A DNA stretch of 64,000 nucleotides, taken from Sphagnum compactum (taxonomy: Eukaryota; Bryophyta; Sphagnopsida; Sphagnales). The DNA is taken from contig OZ234500.1 of the NCBI GenBank assembly GCA_965153455.1, positions 17,111,579-17,175,578 of the forward strand, written 5' to 3'. The notes under the pieces are model-generated. The model was given only the letters and a program-made list of their open reading frames with translations, did not search any database and was not told the DNA's origin. Both the position numbers and the translations under genes were made by a program. This document shows positions 23,309-35,800 of this stretch, piece after piece. Numbering within the stretch: the stretch's first letter is position 1; each line of letters opens with the position of its first letter.

Positions 23309-25040
23309 AAGTAACCGTGTCTTCAACCTGTCTTTGGGCCTCCTTTCATCCCTATTCCCTCTTTCAGTGGTATCTGCAAAGTAAGGACATTTTATTAAAT
23401 CTCAACATGAAATGCTGCAACTCAGTACAAAATGCTGAAACTCAGCAATAATGCACAAGCTTCGATACTAATTATAATAGTTTTACATATAAGACCAGTG
23501 AAAAATATATGTAGCAGCACCTGAGGAGCTCAGGAAAAAGGAAAGACAGGATGAAACTCAGTTTACCACCAAAATTGATGGTTTTCTGAGTTTCACCCCC
23601 CCTTGATTGCCAATGTACTTTTCTGCAGGTTATTTTTTAATCTCATCCTGTGTATGACTAAACTCAGGGTTCTTGTGACGTGTTTGTCTTACTTTATGCA
23701 TAACTCTATTGCTTTTTGGACAAATATTCAAACCTTCTACAAACCTTGAGGGATTTCTGAAATCTTGTATCTACTGTTTTTTTAAAGAATTTATGTTTGT
23801 AGCCAAAATGTTGATTGTCAATAGGAACATGTAGAAAAAGTGGCAATCACCTCAAATATGGCTATAAACCAGATACTAAATAGAAAATTTAGTCATCCTT
23901 CTACATCTTTGGCTACACACACCTTTCTACAGAAATTTGGCAATTTTTTCCCCCCCCCTCACTTCTCCTGACTGAAAATCTTCAAAAATCACATCATTTT
24001 TTAGTTTTCAATTTTTTATTTCGCATTTTCATGAAATTTCACAAATGAAAAAAAGTCTGCTTCTATCCTATGTACTAATGAGTTCTGATACAGTTGTCAA
24101 ACAATTTTAGTGGAATATATTCCAAATTAATTAAACTGCAAGTGCACAAGAAAAAGGTTAGGTGTGAAATGTACATAAGGGGAATGTGAATGAAGCTCCC
24201 TGAAGCCCCATTATTAGGCATGTCCGCAACCTAAGGTGTCAACATGACTAGGACATTAGGGCTGGGCTGTAGCCCATGTCTTACAATTCAAAGACCATTA
24301 CGAGAGTTTTACAAAATATTCATTTGGGCACACACGAACATTTCAAGCAGGTATGGCAATAATACAGGCAGTTCATTCCAGATGTGAATAGCGAGAATAA
24401 TTTTTCGGCAACCAGTGAACTTATAGCCCATCACGCTTAGTCCTACACTGATGATATCAGCTGTAAGCTGACTCTTTTGAGTCTGCTCACAAATAGTAAC
24501 CCGTCCATCGTAGAGCATCATCGGTAAGAGTGTTGGGAGATGCTCAATAGCCTAGGCGAGCTCTTTCCGGAACCAAGCTCTATCCGCTTGGTTCTATGGA
24601 AAACGATTGTGTGCAGTTCTTTTTGTATCTTGCCGTCAAGACGAACGTAAGACCTTGAAGGATGTCAGATATTAGAGATATCCGTAAGGTCAGGAAAAGA
24701 CAGCAACTGTACCCTGAGTTTGGTCATACATAAGGTGAGATTTAAAAAAACCTGCAAAAAAGTACATTAGCATTCAATGGGGGTTAAAACTGAGAAAACC
24801 ATCAAAGAAAATCAGTCCTGAGCGCCTCCACTGCTGGTACATAAATTTTCACTGCTCCTACCTGTACAGCTACTATAATTCCTCTAAAACCTCGTGCATT
24901 AAATGCTGAGATTCAGCATGTCGTACTGAGTTTCAGCATTTCATACTAAGATTTAATAAAATTTCCTTACTTTGCGAATACCATTAAAAGAAGGGTTACG
25001 GGGTGAAAGGAGGCCCAAAGACAGGGTGAAGACAGGGTAA
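23309..25040. mobile_element. Element with long imperfect inverted ends (about 340 bp), left-arm copy
   Basis: The block 23309-23672 aligns with the reverse complement of 25040-24714: both begin AAAGT(A/T)ACC(G/C)TGTCTTC and share CTTTGGGCCTCCTTTCA, CAAAGTAAGGA, the AATGCTG...CTCAG repeats, GATGGTTTTCT and ACTCAGGGT. Similarity is clear but imperfect, so the element is older than the palindrome. About 1 kb lies between the ends with no recognised transposase. Long inverted ends suggest a Mutator-like or foldback element; no target duplication was found. Confidence 0.6.
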
Positions 25041-25947
25041 CTTTACGCGTGAGTCTATTATACTCGCAGGAACTCATTAATAACTTATTTTGTGTCAGCT
25101 TATTTACTGTAATGTTTAGGCCGTAATGTACATGATCACTGGTTCAGTATTGTTTTGTAAATTTCCTGATTGAGCCACATTGGCGAACATCCCTAGGCAG
25201 ATTTCGACTCTAAGTGGTGACAAGAATCCAAAGAATTCCTTAATATTGTAGCCGGTACATTGAATGTGGCGATACCCTACCCAAAAAAATGATGCCACGT
25301 GGCGCTCTGAAAATTTAGATTGCGTTTTGAGCCCTCAGGCCTACCTCCACTAAAAAGAGGCCGAACACCAGAAGTTTAAAGTTCATGTTGTGTGCATCAT
25401 GTGAGGCCGTTATGCTAATATGAAGCAACATTTTATTGCGCATAGCAAAACTGGAGGAAAAAAATGTGAATTATTTTATTTTTGGGAAATTTCAAGTTGA
25501 TAAAGTTCCAACGTGTTTTGATAACTATAATATCAATGAATGGAAAGGCTATGGAGTTTGTTGTTTTTCATTGCACAAGATGTGGTCACTGGTATTGGCC
25601 ATTACCCTATATTGAATCCTTGATCTTTTTGTGGTGGGGGAAGCTCTCAAGCAATGCCACATGTCTATTTTTGGCCACTAATACACCACCAGGTCAAAGG
25701 TCTGAAGCAAGTAGACCAAGATGCACACAAACTTGAAGGATCAAGTTTAGGGGGACCAGCATATGCCACCATGTATCTTGTGTCTAATACTCACACTAAA
25801 TTGGTTCAGGCTTACAGTCTTTACCTGGTGGAGAAGAGCAGCCTTCAGAAAGCAAGGATCATCCCAACAAACGGATCATACATCACACCGACTTTACTGT
25901 TGTGCTCTCTCTTGTCAAGACTCAATACTAATTTTCCACCCATCATT

Positions 25948-26081
25948 TGAAATGGGTATTCCAAGCTGTTCGGTCCTTCAAGGTAGAAGGTGTCATAACT
26001 GTCAACGATACTAGCACTAGTTGACAGTTATGACACCTTCTACCTTGAAGGACCGAACTGTCAACTAGGAATACCCATTTC
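25948..26081. repeat. Palindrome centre with an inner hairpin and arm differences
   Basis: An inner 38-base perfect stem (25969-26006 with 26020-26057) surrounds a 13-base loop GATACTAGCACTA. Its pairing sum is 52026, not 52029. Just outside the stem the arms differ: AAGCTG on the left against TAGTTGACAG in the reverse-complemented right arm, plus one T of length difference in CATCATTTG / CATCATTG. These are the only arm differences I found. CTGTCAAC and its complement occur around the turn-around, as microhomology would. Confidence 0.85.
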
Positions 26082-26988
26082 AATGATGGGTGGAAAATTA
26101 GTATTGAGTCTTGACAAGAGAGAGCACAACAGTAAAGTCGGTGTGATGTATGATCCGTTTGTTGGGATGATCCTTGCTTTCTGAAGGCTGCTCTTCTCCA
26201 CCAGGTAAAGACTGTAAGCCTGAACCAATTTAGTGTGAGTATTAGACACAAGATACATGGTGGCATATGCTGGTCCCCCTAAACTTGATCCTTCAAGTTT
26301 GTGTGCATCTTGGTCTACTTGCTTCAGACCTTTGACCTGGTGGTGTATTAGTGGCCAAAAATAGACATGTGGCATTGCTTGAGAGCTTCCCCCACCACAA
26401 AAAGATCAAGGATTCAATATAGGGTAATGGCCAATACCAGTGACCACATCTTGTGCAATGAAAAACAACAAACTCCATAGCCTTTCCATTCATTGATATT
26501 ATAGTTATCAAAACACGTTGGAACTTTATCAACTTGAAATTTCCCAAAAATAAAATAATTCACATTTTTTTCCTCCAGTTTTGCTATGCGCAATAAAATG
26601 TTGCTTCATATTAGCATAACGGCCTCACATGATGCACACAACATGAACTTTAAACTTCTGGTGTTCGGCCTCTTTTTAGTGGAGGTAGGCCTGAGGGCTC
26701 AAAACGCAATCTAAATTTTCAGAGCGCCACGTGGCATCATTTTTTTGGGTAGGGTATCGCCACATTCAATGTACCGGCTACAATATTAAGGAATTCTTTG
26801 GATTCTTGTCACCACTTAGAGTCGAAATCTGCCTAGGGATGTTCGCCAATGTGGCTCAATCAGGAAATTTACAAAACAATACTGAACCAGTGATCATGTA
26901 CATTACGGCCTAAACATTACAGTAAATAAGCTGACACAAAATAAGTTATTAATGAGTTCCTGCGAGTATAATAGACTCACGCGTAAAG

Positions 26989-28720
26989 TTACCCTGTCTT
27001 CACCCTGTCTTTGGGCCTCCTTTCACCCCGTAACCCTTCTTTTAATGGTATTCGCAAAGTAAGGAAATTTTATTAAATCTTAGTATGAAATGCTGAAACT
27101 CAGTACGACATGCTGAATCTCAGCATTTAATGCACGAGGTTTTAGAGGAATTATAGTAGCTGTACAGGTAGGAGCAGTGAAAATTTATGTACCAGCAGTG
27201 GAGGCGCTCAGGACTGATTTTCTTTGATGGTTTTCTCAGTTTTAACCCCCATTGAATGCTAATGTACTTTTTTGCAGGTTTTTTTAAATCTCACCTTATG
27301 TATGACCAAACTCAGGGTACAGTTGCTGTCTTTTCCTGACCTTACGGATATCTCTAATATCTGACATCCTTCAAGGTCTTACGTTCGTCTTGACGGCAAG
27401 ATACAAAAAGAACTGCACACAATCGTTTTCCATAGAACCAAGCGGATAGAGCTTGGTTCCGGAAAGAGCTCGCCTAGGCTATTGAGCATCTCCCAACACT
27501 CTTACCGATGATGCTCTACGATGGACGGGTTACTATTTGTGAGCAGACTCAAAAGAGTCAGCTTACAGCTGATATCATCAGTGTAGGACTAAGCGTGATG
27601 GGCTATAAGTTCACTGGTTGCCGAAAAATTATTCTCGCTATTCACATCTGGAATGAACTGCCTGTATTATTGCCATACCTGCTTGAAATGTTCGTGTGTG
27701 CCCAAATGAATATTTTGTAAAACTCTCGTAATGGTCTTTGAATTGTAAGACATGGGCTACAGCCCAGCCCTAATGTCCTAGTCATGTTGACACCTTAGGT
27801 TGCGGACATGCCTAATAATGGGGCTTCAGGGAGCTTCATTCACATTCCCCTTATGTACATTTCACACCTAACCTTTTTCTTGTGCACTTGCAGTTTAATT
27901 AATTTGGAATATATTCCACTAAAATTGTTTGACAACTGTATCAGAACTCATTAGTACATAGGATAGAAGCAGACTTTTTTTCATTTGTGAAATTTCATGA
28001 AAATGCGAAATAAAAAATTGAAAACTAAAAAATGATGTGATTTTTGAAGATTTTCAGTCAGGAGAAGTGAGGGGGGGGGAAAAAATTGCCAAATTTCTGT
28101 AGAAAGGTGTGTGTAGCCAAAGATGTAGAAGGATGACTAAATTTTCTATTTAGTATCTGGTTTATAGCCATATTTGAGGTGATTGCCACTTTTTCTACAT
28201 GTTCCTATTGACAATCAACATTTTGGCTACAAACATAAATTCTTTAAAAAAACAGTAGATACAAGATTTCAGAAATCCCTCAAGGTTTGTAGAAGGTTTG
28301 AATATTTGTCCAAAAAGCAATAGAGTTATGCATAAAGTAAGACAAACACGTCACAAGAACCCTGAGTTTAGTCATACACAGGATGAGATTAAAAAATAAC
28401 CTGCAGAAAAGTACATTGGCAATCAAGGGGGGGTGAAACTCAGAAAACCATCAATTTTGGTGGTAAACTGAGTTTCATCCTGTCTTTCCTTTTTCCTGAG
28501 CTCCTCAGGTGCTGCTACATATATTTTTCACTGGTCTTATATGTAAAACTATTATAATTAGTATCGAAGCTTGTGCATTATTGCTGAGTTTCAGCATTTT
28601 GTACTGAGTTGCAGCATTTCATGTTGAGATTTAATAAAATGTCCTTACTTTGCAGATACCACTGAAAGAGGGAATAGGGATGAAAGGAGGCCCAAAGACA
28701 GGTTGAAGACACGGTTACTT
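26989..28720. mobile_element. Element with long imperfect inverted ends, right-arm copy
   Basis: Exact mirror of 23309-25040: the inverted ends here are 26989-27315 and 28357-28720. All comments on the left copy apply. Its identity with the left copy contrasts with the clear divergence between its own two ends, which shows that the palindrome is far younger than the element, or artefactual. Confidence 0.6.
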
Positions 28721-29421
28721 TGGAAATAATACTAATATGTGGCTTAAAAGATGTATTCAGTTATATTTTACTGCATTTTCATTTGTACCGACCAACAACT
28801 GCGTGCTGGAGTAAATGAGTTAGTACAATGAGATGCATTCTCTTGGCAGCTTGCTTTAGACAATGCTTTTCATGCACCACATGTGGAATTAGAGCTTGCA
28901 AAATTATTAGTTATTACCTGTCCAGGAAAGCTGGATTGGTGAGCACAGCTTCTTTTTTGAATTTTGTGATATTGAAAAGTTTGCAAATTTTCCAAACAAC
29001 TAGAAAATACGTCATTCACACTAGAAAACCCATATTTCCTAAAACATTCCCAAGTTTTCTACCAAAAAATCCTCAAAGTTTGTTGAACAAAAGTCATGGC
29101 AATCATGAACAGAGTTTGAATTTTTAATTTTGTCATAACCAGAAATTTGGTGAAATTTTCCAAAAACCAGAAAATGATTCAAATTTACACGAGAAAACCG
29201 AAGATTTCCAAAAATTTCCCAACTTTTATTCAGAAAAAATGTAAAAATTTGTTGGAAAAAACTGACTGCAACCATGAGCCTGTAAAAAGGTTGGGTTTGA
29301 ACACAAAATGCAAAGTAATCTAACAACTATGTTGGTGAGTAATCAGTGTACAGAGTCTAAAGTTTGCAATAAAACCAAGGCTTACTTACAAGTAACAAGA
29401 TGCACTCTTTTGTTCTTGTGT

Positions 29422-31533
29422 CACTACTACCAAAGTGGGGTGTAGTTTACTAGCTTAAATCGCTATGGGACCTTAAAAGTGAAATAACTTCATTGCATTT
29501 TACTGATTTCACCTAGTGAAAGTTATTTCATTATAATATCACTATGTAAACATCATGTTTCATTTCTAGTTAACATAATTCATTATTATAATTTACTATA
29601 GCAAATAGATTTATTTCTATGTTTTTTAAAATATTCTATCTATGTTACTTTATGATATACCTTATATTATTTTAAGTTATTTTAGTTATTCTAACTTATA
29701 TTTTATACTATTATAGGCTATTATAAATTATTGTACCCTAAATTATTATATGTTATTTTACCTTAAAATATCTTAACTAGTTTATTATAAGCTTTTTAAT
29801 TATTTAAAATTAAATTATTCAACTAACTTTAAACTATACCTTAGGTTATTTATTTTAAATTAATGTATGTTATTTCAAGTTATATTTTAAATTATTCAAG
29901 GTCATTTTATTTAATGTTATTATAAATGATTTTATCCTAAGCATAATAACTTTAAAATAATCTAAAACAAAATATAATGGCCTAAGGTAAAAATAACTTA
30001 AAATAGAAAATAATAACCTATGAAAAAAAAAAATTAAATACCCTACAATATAATAACTACCAATAGCCTATGATATTATAACGTAGAATATCAAACAATA
30101 ATTTATAATACAATAACCATTAATAACCATAATAAAATAGTCGTCAATAACCACTAATAAAAAAACCACCAATAGCCATTAATAAAATAATCACAATAGC
30201 CATTAATATAATAACCACCAATAGCCATTAATAGAATATCCACCAATAGCCATTAATAGATTAATCACGAATAACCATTAATAGAATAGCCACTAATAAC
30301 CATTAATAGAATAGCCACCAATTTCCATTAATAAATTAATCACAAATAGTCATTAATAGATTAGCCACCAATAGCCATTAATAGAATAGCCACCAATATC
30401 CATTAATAGAATAATCATGAATATCCATTAATAAAATAACCACCAATAGCCATTAATAAAATAGCCACCAATAGCCATTAATAGAATAGCCACCAGTAAC
30501 CATTAATAGAATAGCCACCAGTAACCATTAATAGAATAGCCACCAGTAGCCATTAATAGATTAGCCACCAATAGCCATTAATAGATTAATCATAAATAAC
30601 CATTAATATATTAGCCACCAATAACCATTAATAAAATAGGCACCAATATCCATCAATAAATTATTCACGAATAACCATTAATAAAATAGCCACCAATAGC
30701 CATTAATAGAATAACCACCAATAACCATTAATACATTAATCACGAATAGCTATTAATAGAATAGCCACCAGTAGCCATTAATAGAATAACCACCAATAGA
30801 ATAACTACTAATGGTCATTAATAGAATAACCACTAAAAAACATTGATAGTCACAAATAGAATAGGTACCAATAGCCATTAATAACCACCAATAGCACTAA
30901 TAAAAAAACAACCAATAGCCATATATTGTAATTGCTTAGGATTGCCAATTTTCAAAGTTTATATTTTTGTAATGTTCAAAATGAAGTATTTGATAAATAG
31001 AATGTAATGTAACATATTATCATAACAAGTGAGGTGTTTTGATGGTAAAGGTGTTTGCCTCCATTCCAAAGGTCAAAGGATCAAACCTCATGGGTGGTGT
31101 TGTGTATGGTCAACATGGTATGTTGACCGAATATTCTCCTATCGAATTCCTAGGTTAGGTGCCTAGGTTGATTATGTGGCCTACTTACCTACGTAGACTA
31201 GGTTTTTAACCTAGCGTAAGTAGTGACACGTGTTAATAAATAATAGGCTTTAAAAATCATGAAATTATCAGTAGTATTATATATTAAATAATTAAAATTT
31301 AATTAATTTCCATACTGGTTAGTTAATTAACTAGCAAGTGAATGGTTTGGTAAAATTTGTATTTCACTTGAGAATAACCTTGTTTCACTAGTTACTAGTG
31401 AAACAAGTCATTGTCCGTAGCAACTGGTCCCCGTTCACTAGGGGGTTAAACAATTTCACCTAGTGAAATTGTCCAAATTCACTCAAAAATTTAGTGAAAC
31501 CCATAGTGAACTAGGACGCATTTCCTAGTAGTG
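29422..31533 (-). mobile_element. Non-autonomous CACTA transposon, right-arm copy (2,112 bp)
   Basis: Mirror of 20496-22607. On the plus strand it starts CACTACTACC and ends CCTAGTAGTG, flanked by TGT on both sides (29419-29421 and 31534-31536), the complement of the ACA duplication. That the duplication is mirrored as well shows that the element was copied together with its flanks rather than inserted twice. Confidence 0.85.
30104..30919 (-). repeat. 25-bp minisatellite inside the CACTA element, right copy
   Basis: Mirror of 21110-21925, read here as CCATTAATAGAATAGCCACCAATAG-like units. Unit order and variants follow the left copy wherever compared. Two real loci of this type would be expected to drift in copy number, which makes the agreement informative. 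Confidence 0.9.
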
Positions 31534-33404
31534 TGTTCTCAAGCTAATTAGCCATCTACAACGGGGTGTGCAATTATTCCAAAGGTATTCCATCCTTTGC
31601 AATGATTTCTTTTGGCGAATTTCCACCATGTTTGAATCTGAAAATCACATTTCATCCTGTGGAAAGATTTTAAATTACGAAATGAATAGCACAAATTCGC
31701 CAGATTTTTTGTTTTAATATTCTGTAAATAGCCAGTTGTCTATAGTAGGTTGCAGAAGGCAGGCAAGAATACAGAGGGATTCACAATGTTTTTTCCCTCT
31801 ATTACCTGGTTTAAAGCCAAATTTGGCAAAATCTTCTTATGATGCCCACTTCAGGTACATCACAAAATTGGGGGAAAAAACGAAAAACGAAGAAAACCAT
31901 TGTTACTTTGTAAGCTTGCTGGTGATGATACTTTTTGGATGCAAAACAGGCATTGAGCAGCTTACTAGGTACCCCCTGAAAATTTAATCAATGAGTTATG
32001 TTTAGATGAAATAAGCCTGTGAAAAGCCATTGGATCATAAAGGAGGAAAAAAGAACTTGAATTCATGAATTGAAAGTATGAAATAACCTTCAACCTGTCA
32101 CACAAAGGCCAACCAGGAAAAGACCAGTCAAGGGATAGATTAAAATTGAATACATGTAAGTTGACTCGGAGATTTATGCTGGCTTGATCACTTGAAGACT
32201 CCTTTCTGGTGAAGGAACACCTAGGCTGGCACCATGGTGAAAAAGAAAGCCCATCTGTTGCTCAAATAAAAGTTCTAAATTATGTCTGACGTATGTCTAC
32301 TCAACATTGTCATATATGTTCTATGCCTTTAACGACTCATGTGTTCTGTTACTTTCACTAAATTTGATATGACCAACCTACCTTAGTGCCATCTCGTGAT
32401 CTGCAGTTTGTGATGAAGTAAAGATCTGCATTCTCTTGTAAGCTGCCGCGTCCCGTTGTACTTTCCATTCACTATTTAGCATTGAAGAGCTTGCCATTTG
32501 CCACTAGAAGCATACTGAATGAGGGTGATGAAAGCTCAGGAGAGTCAGTACAACATGGCAAGGGAAAGCATTTGCAACAAAGTGAATGAGCTGGGCTCGC
32601 AGGTACAACAGACCTGATGGGCCTGTCAATGTGTGATGATACATGTGTGTCCTTTGGACGGGTCAGTGTACTAGGCCTGACATTTGTCATCAATGCAAGA
32701 AGTGGCTTGAACGATGCATTCCCAAATACATTCCCCAACATGTTCCCAATAGCACCTCAATTTTGTCCCATAAAATAAAAATCCTGGGTTTTTCTTTGCT
32801 AACTTTCATATCTGGTCTATAGCCAGATTTGGCCGATCCCCACTTTGCCTACATCACAAAATTGGCATTGAAAACACTGTTAATGTGGCAAGTTTGGCTT
32901 GGAGCCTTTTTTGCACTCAGTACCAATGATTAATTTAGCTGGGCATGCATTGGAGAGCTTGGCAAATCATTCAGGAATTAAAAAGGCAGACACATTGGCC
33001 ACAAAGCAAAAACTAGTGCCTGTCATAGGAAAGGGTTCAATGCATTCTCCTTACTTCATTTAGTTTGAAGGGTCTATTCTAATTAAATTTTTATATGTCT
33101 AATTTTATTTTGTTATGGTGCAAGTTATGGTTTAGTTGGAATTTTGGTGTTTTCTTAAATAATATAAGTTGTCATATATGTATACTGGTTCAGCCTCAAA
33201 TTCTTTAGCTAGTAGAGAAAGAACCACCTTTAGAAATGCATGATTGCACAAATGAATTGCGCAATCACATCCAACAAATTGTGGTTTAGCTTGAAAATGT
33301 GGCTTCTTACCCTCTCCAAAGGCATTGAAAGGCAAATGTTTTTAGGATCTATTGCCTTTAAAATGCAATTTTCATGTCACCAAAGATTCAATTAAAATTT
33401 GTGA

Positions 33405-33632
33405 TATTTAAACACCTTTAATGACACCCATGAAAGGGCTAGACATGTTATACAACAGATTGAGCTATTTGCCAACAAATTCAACTTAATCCTCGTGGAC
33501 CCATGGGGAGGCCACTCCCTGTATATCTTGGCAAGCACTTCAAATGGAAAAATATTTTTTGATATGCTAAGAAATAACGAAAAAAATTGTACTTCAATAA
33601 TAAATTATAGACATCGAATTTGCATAAATTAA
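33405..33632 (+). pseudogene. Probable hAT-type (DUF659) transposase remnant, right arm
   Basis: Open for 75 codons to TAA at 33630. It contains HERARHVIQQIELFANKFNL, then a VDPWGGHS segment and ASTSNGKIFFDML. The spacing between the DPWGGHS and ASTSNGK segments resembles the DUF659 core of hAT-like transposases. No start codon, zinc finger or dimerisation domain is visible nearby, so this would be a decayed fragment. Identification is by eye. Confidence 0.4.
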
Positions 33633-33711
33633 GTAAACTATATATTTGTTAAACTCCAATAAGTTGAACCCTATATTTTTTGGGTTTTTGTTTGGAATGA
33701 AATGGAAGTAA

Positions 33712-33911
33712 NNNNNNNNNNNNNNNNNNNNNNNNNNNNNNNNNNNNNNNNNNNNNNNNNNNNNNNNNNNNNNNNNNNNNNNNNNNNNNNNNNNNNNNNN
33801 NNNNNNNNNNNNNNNNNNNNNNNNNNNNNNNNNNNNNNNNNNNNNNNNNNNNNNNNNNNNNNNNNNNNNNNNNNNNNNNNNNNNNNNNNNNNNNNNNNNN
33901 NNNNNNNNNNN
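33712..33911. other. Assembly gap (200 N)
   Basis: A run of exactly 200 N, most likely a fixed-size scaffold gap of unknown real length. It abuts the last base of the palindrome's right arm. Sequence on the far side (from 33912) is unrelated to the continuation of the left flank. Confidence 0.99.
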
Positions 33912-35800
33912 GTTTGTTGTTTATTTGATCACCATACAATCTCTCATTAAGGACAATGTTTTGCCAACACATTTATCATATGCTACCTTGGATTGTCATC
34001 TAATTTTGAGTGCTTAAATTCCTAAGGAATCAGAATTTGCTTAATTAAAATAAAAGATAGCCACGACCACTTACTCCTCACCTTTTCAAATTGCCATGAA
34101 CAATTGCATATGGGTTATATGTAGCTTGCCAAGATCCTTTGGTCTTTTGAAAAATAATCACCAAAATGCATAGTTTGTCTATATTCAAAAGAGGGGGTAC
34201 TTATCATGTTTCATATTAATCAGTTGGGGGTGATTCACAAACCCAACCTTTTTTTGTTGCAATGAGCCCATTTGATTGGCCCATAGAAAAAAAAAGTTGA
34301 AACTATGGACAATCCCCCATTATAGAAAATTCTGTGGAAAGATGGAGTGTCGCCCCCTTTGGCCTACCTATATAGGTGTGAAAGGGAGGACTTTGGACAA
34401 AACATATGGGATTATAACGAGGTGTTATTCGAAACACCCTTGGGGAACACATTGGGAACCTAGGGAACATATTGAGAACTTGTTGGGAACTTATTGGGAA
34501 CTTGAAAGAACATGTTGAGAACAAAAGGAAAAATGAAAAAAAAACCTCCCACTTGAACGCAACTTGGATTACCTCATCATTCAATTACAATTATCCTTCG
34601 ATACGTGTGCACACATCCCATCAACTTACTACAAGCAATTAGTTCTTGACATGGAGAGATTTTGACATCTAGTTTGAGCCTTGATGTCTTGTAAATTCTC
34701 CCTTTTTCTTAGTCCTTTGTACATTTTCCAAACCTATGGTGTGTTTATAACTTTTTCTTATTCCTTTGTACATTTTCAAAATCTACGGTGTGTTTATAAA
34801 TTTTTCTTATTCCTTTGTACAGTTTCCAAATTTAATGTGTGTTTATAAATAAAGTTTTGCAGGGTTGCATCATCACTATCCATTCAACTACCATGGTTGC
34901 CCGGCGCCAACCCTGTACCTGCTCAAAGGGAGTTCTCAAATGAAGTTACCACAGTGTCTCTATCTCTATCCCAAGTTTGGGACAGAGCCAACAAAACATC
35001 CAAAAATGTCAACAAGCTAGTAACACGATAGCCATCCTATGGCAAATAGTGTGAAATATAAAATATACTCCGAAATTCGTACGAGTTCTTTAGGCGTCAG
35101 GACGAATAGTGGCACCGAAAATTTTGACATTTTGGTCTCACACGTTTCACGCCCAGATAGGCGCCTTCATAGTTACCTATGCTTTTCACCTCACCTTAGG
35201 GCTGCGCAGTTTGGTATTACGCCGTTCACCAGGTCGAGGCCAGTGACATTCTTGGAATTACTGGCCCCGCAAAATTACAATTTAGTGACAAAAGTACCTA
35301 GTCCGTAACTAACACTAAATTGTAGACTCAGGGGCACCTGGGCAGTATATAGAGCGGGAGCTTGAACTGCTGTATCAAGCTTGGCACCCTCGGGAAAGGC
35401 GAGGTTAGTCGTTAGCCCAACCTCTACTATGCTTGTGGTTTTTCGTTCCCCTAGCGACTGCCGTTGAATGTGATCTTGAATCTTATTGCTTGTCCTTCAG
35501 TCTCTTCAACTTCATTGCCAGTTTCACGTTCCACCCATCTGAAAACGAAATAAAAGTTGATAGGTCGTATCAGACTGGGGCTTGATTCATACAAAGTCCA
35601 ACAAATGCATGATGTGCTCTTCTGAATGAATTGTTAATGAACTGTCTGTAGATGCTTCGTGCTCTTCTGATTTCAACTAGCACAGTGCACTTACTAGTTC
35701 ACCCCTCGTCCTGCTTGCTTGCAGTCTGGCGGTCGGACTGCAGAAGGACACGGCAACTATAAGTTGATACCTTTCGTCTTCTACTCCACTCTTACATGCA
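33912..35800. other. Intergenic region upstream of lipase-GTPase copy 2
   Basis: No certain gene. It holds a GGGAAC-rich stretch (about 34440-34520), three tandem 49-bp units (about 34703-34850) and a GC-richer part from about 35050 that leads into the gene. One short open stretch at about 35328-35399 plus (reads GQYIERELELLYQAWHPRER, bounded by TTGTAG and GGTTAG) could be an exon, but I cannot link it in phase to 35801. Confidence 0.5.
34703..34850 (+). repeat. 49-bp tandem repeat, three units
   Basis: TCCTTTGTAC recurs at 34713, 34762 and 34811, a period of 49 bases, each followed by A(C/G)(A/T)TTTC and ending in GTGTGTTTATAA. The units differ at a few positions. No function is evident. 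Confidence 0.8.

Larger units (their letters stand above)
18318..25947 (+). repeat. Giant palindrome, left arm (about 7.63 kb)
   Basis: Every base checked at position x pairs with its complement at 52029-x, from 18318/33711 to about 25947/26082. Several unrelated places were compared by eye, including homopolymers of nine C and six to seven T or A, and all are identical in length and sequence. Mirrored reading frames have identical translations. The arm carries a probable hAT remnant, a CACTA element and a long-TIR element. The left edge is at 18318, only because the right arm is cut by the N gap. Confidence 0.95.
26082..33711 (-). repeat. Giant palindrome, right arm (about 7.63 kb)
   Basis: Reverse complement of 18318-25947 with no indel over the whole length, judged from the constant coordinate sum of 52029 at every landmark. 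It ends at base 33711, immediately before the run of N. Sequence after the gap does not continue the match. Such a boundary is expected if a contig was built from fold-back (hairpin) reads, or if a real inverted repeat broke the assembly. Confidence 0.95.

Noticed and set aside
25482-26547. Mirrored open frames on both sides of the palindrome centre as inverted gene copies
   Set aside because: They arise from the palindrome itself, are short, compete in several frames and match no family I recognise.
33649-33972. Open frames across the N gap
   Set aside because: They consist of undefined residues and carry no information.
35039-35308. 89-codon plus-strand open frame upstream of copy 2
   Set aside because: No motif, no splice link to the gene and no counterpart upstream of copy 1.
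35456-35538. Minus-strand exon-like stretch (WVERETGNEVEETEGQAIRF..., TAG) after a TTTTCAG acceptor
   Set aside because: Its composition looks coding, but upstream exons would lie antisense to the start of lipase-GTPase copy 2 and none could be linked. Not enough to call a gene.
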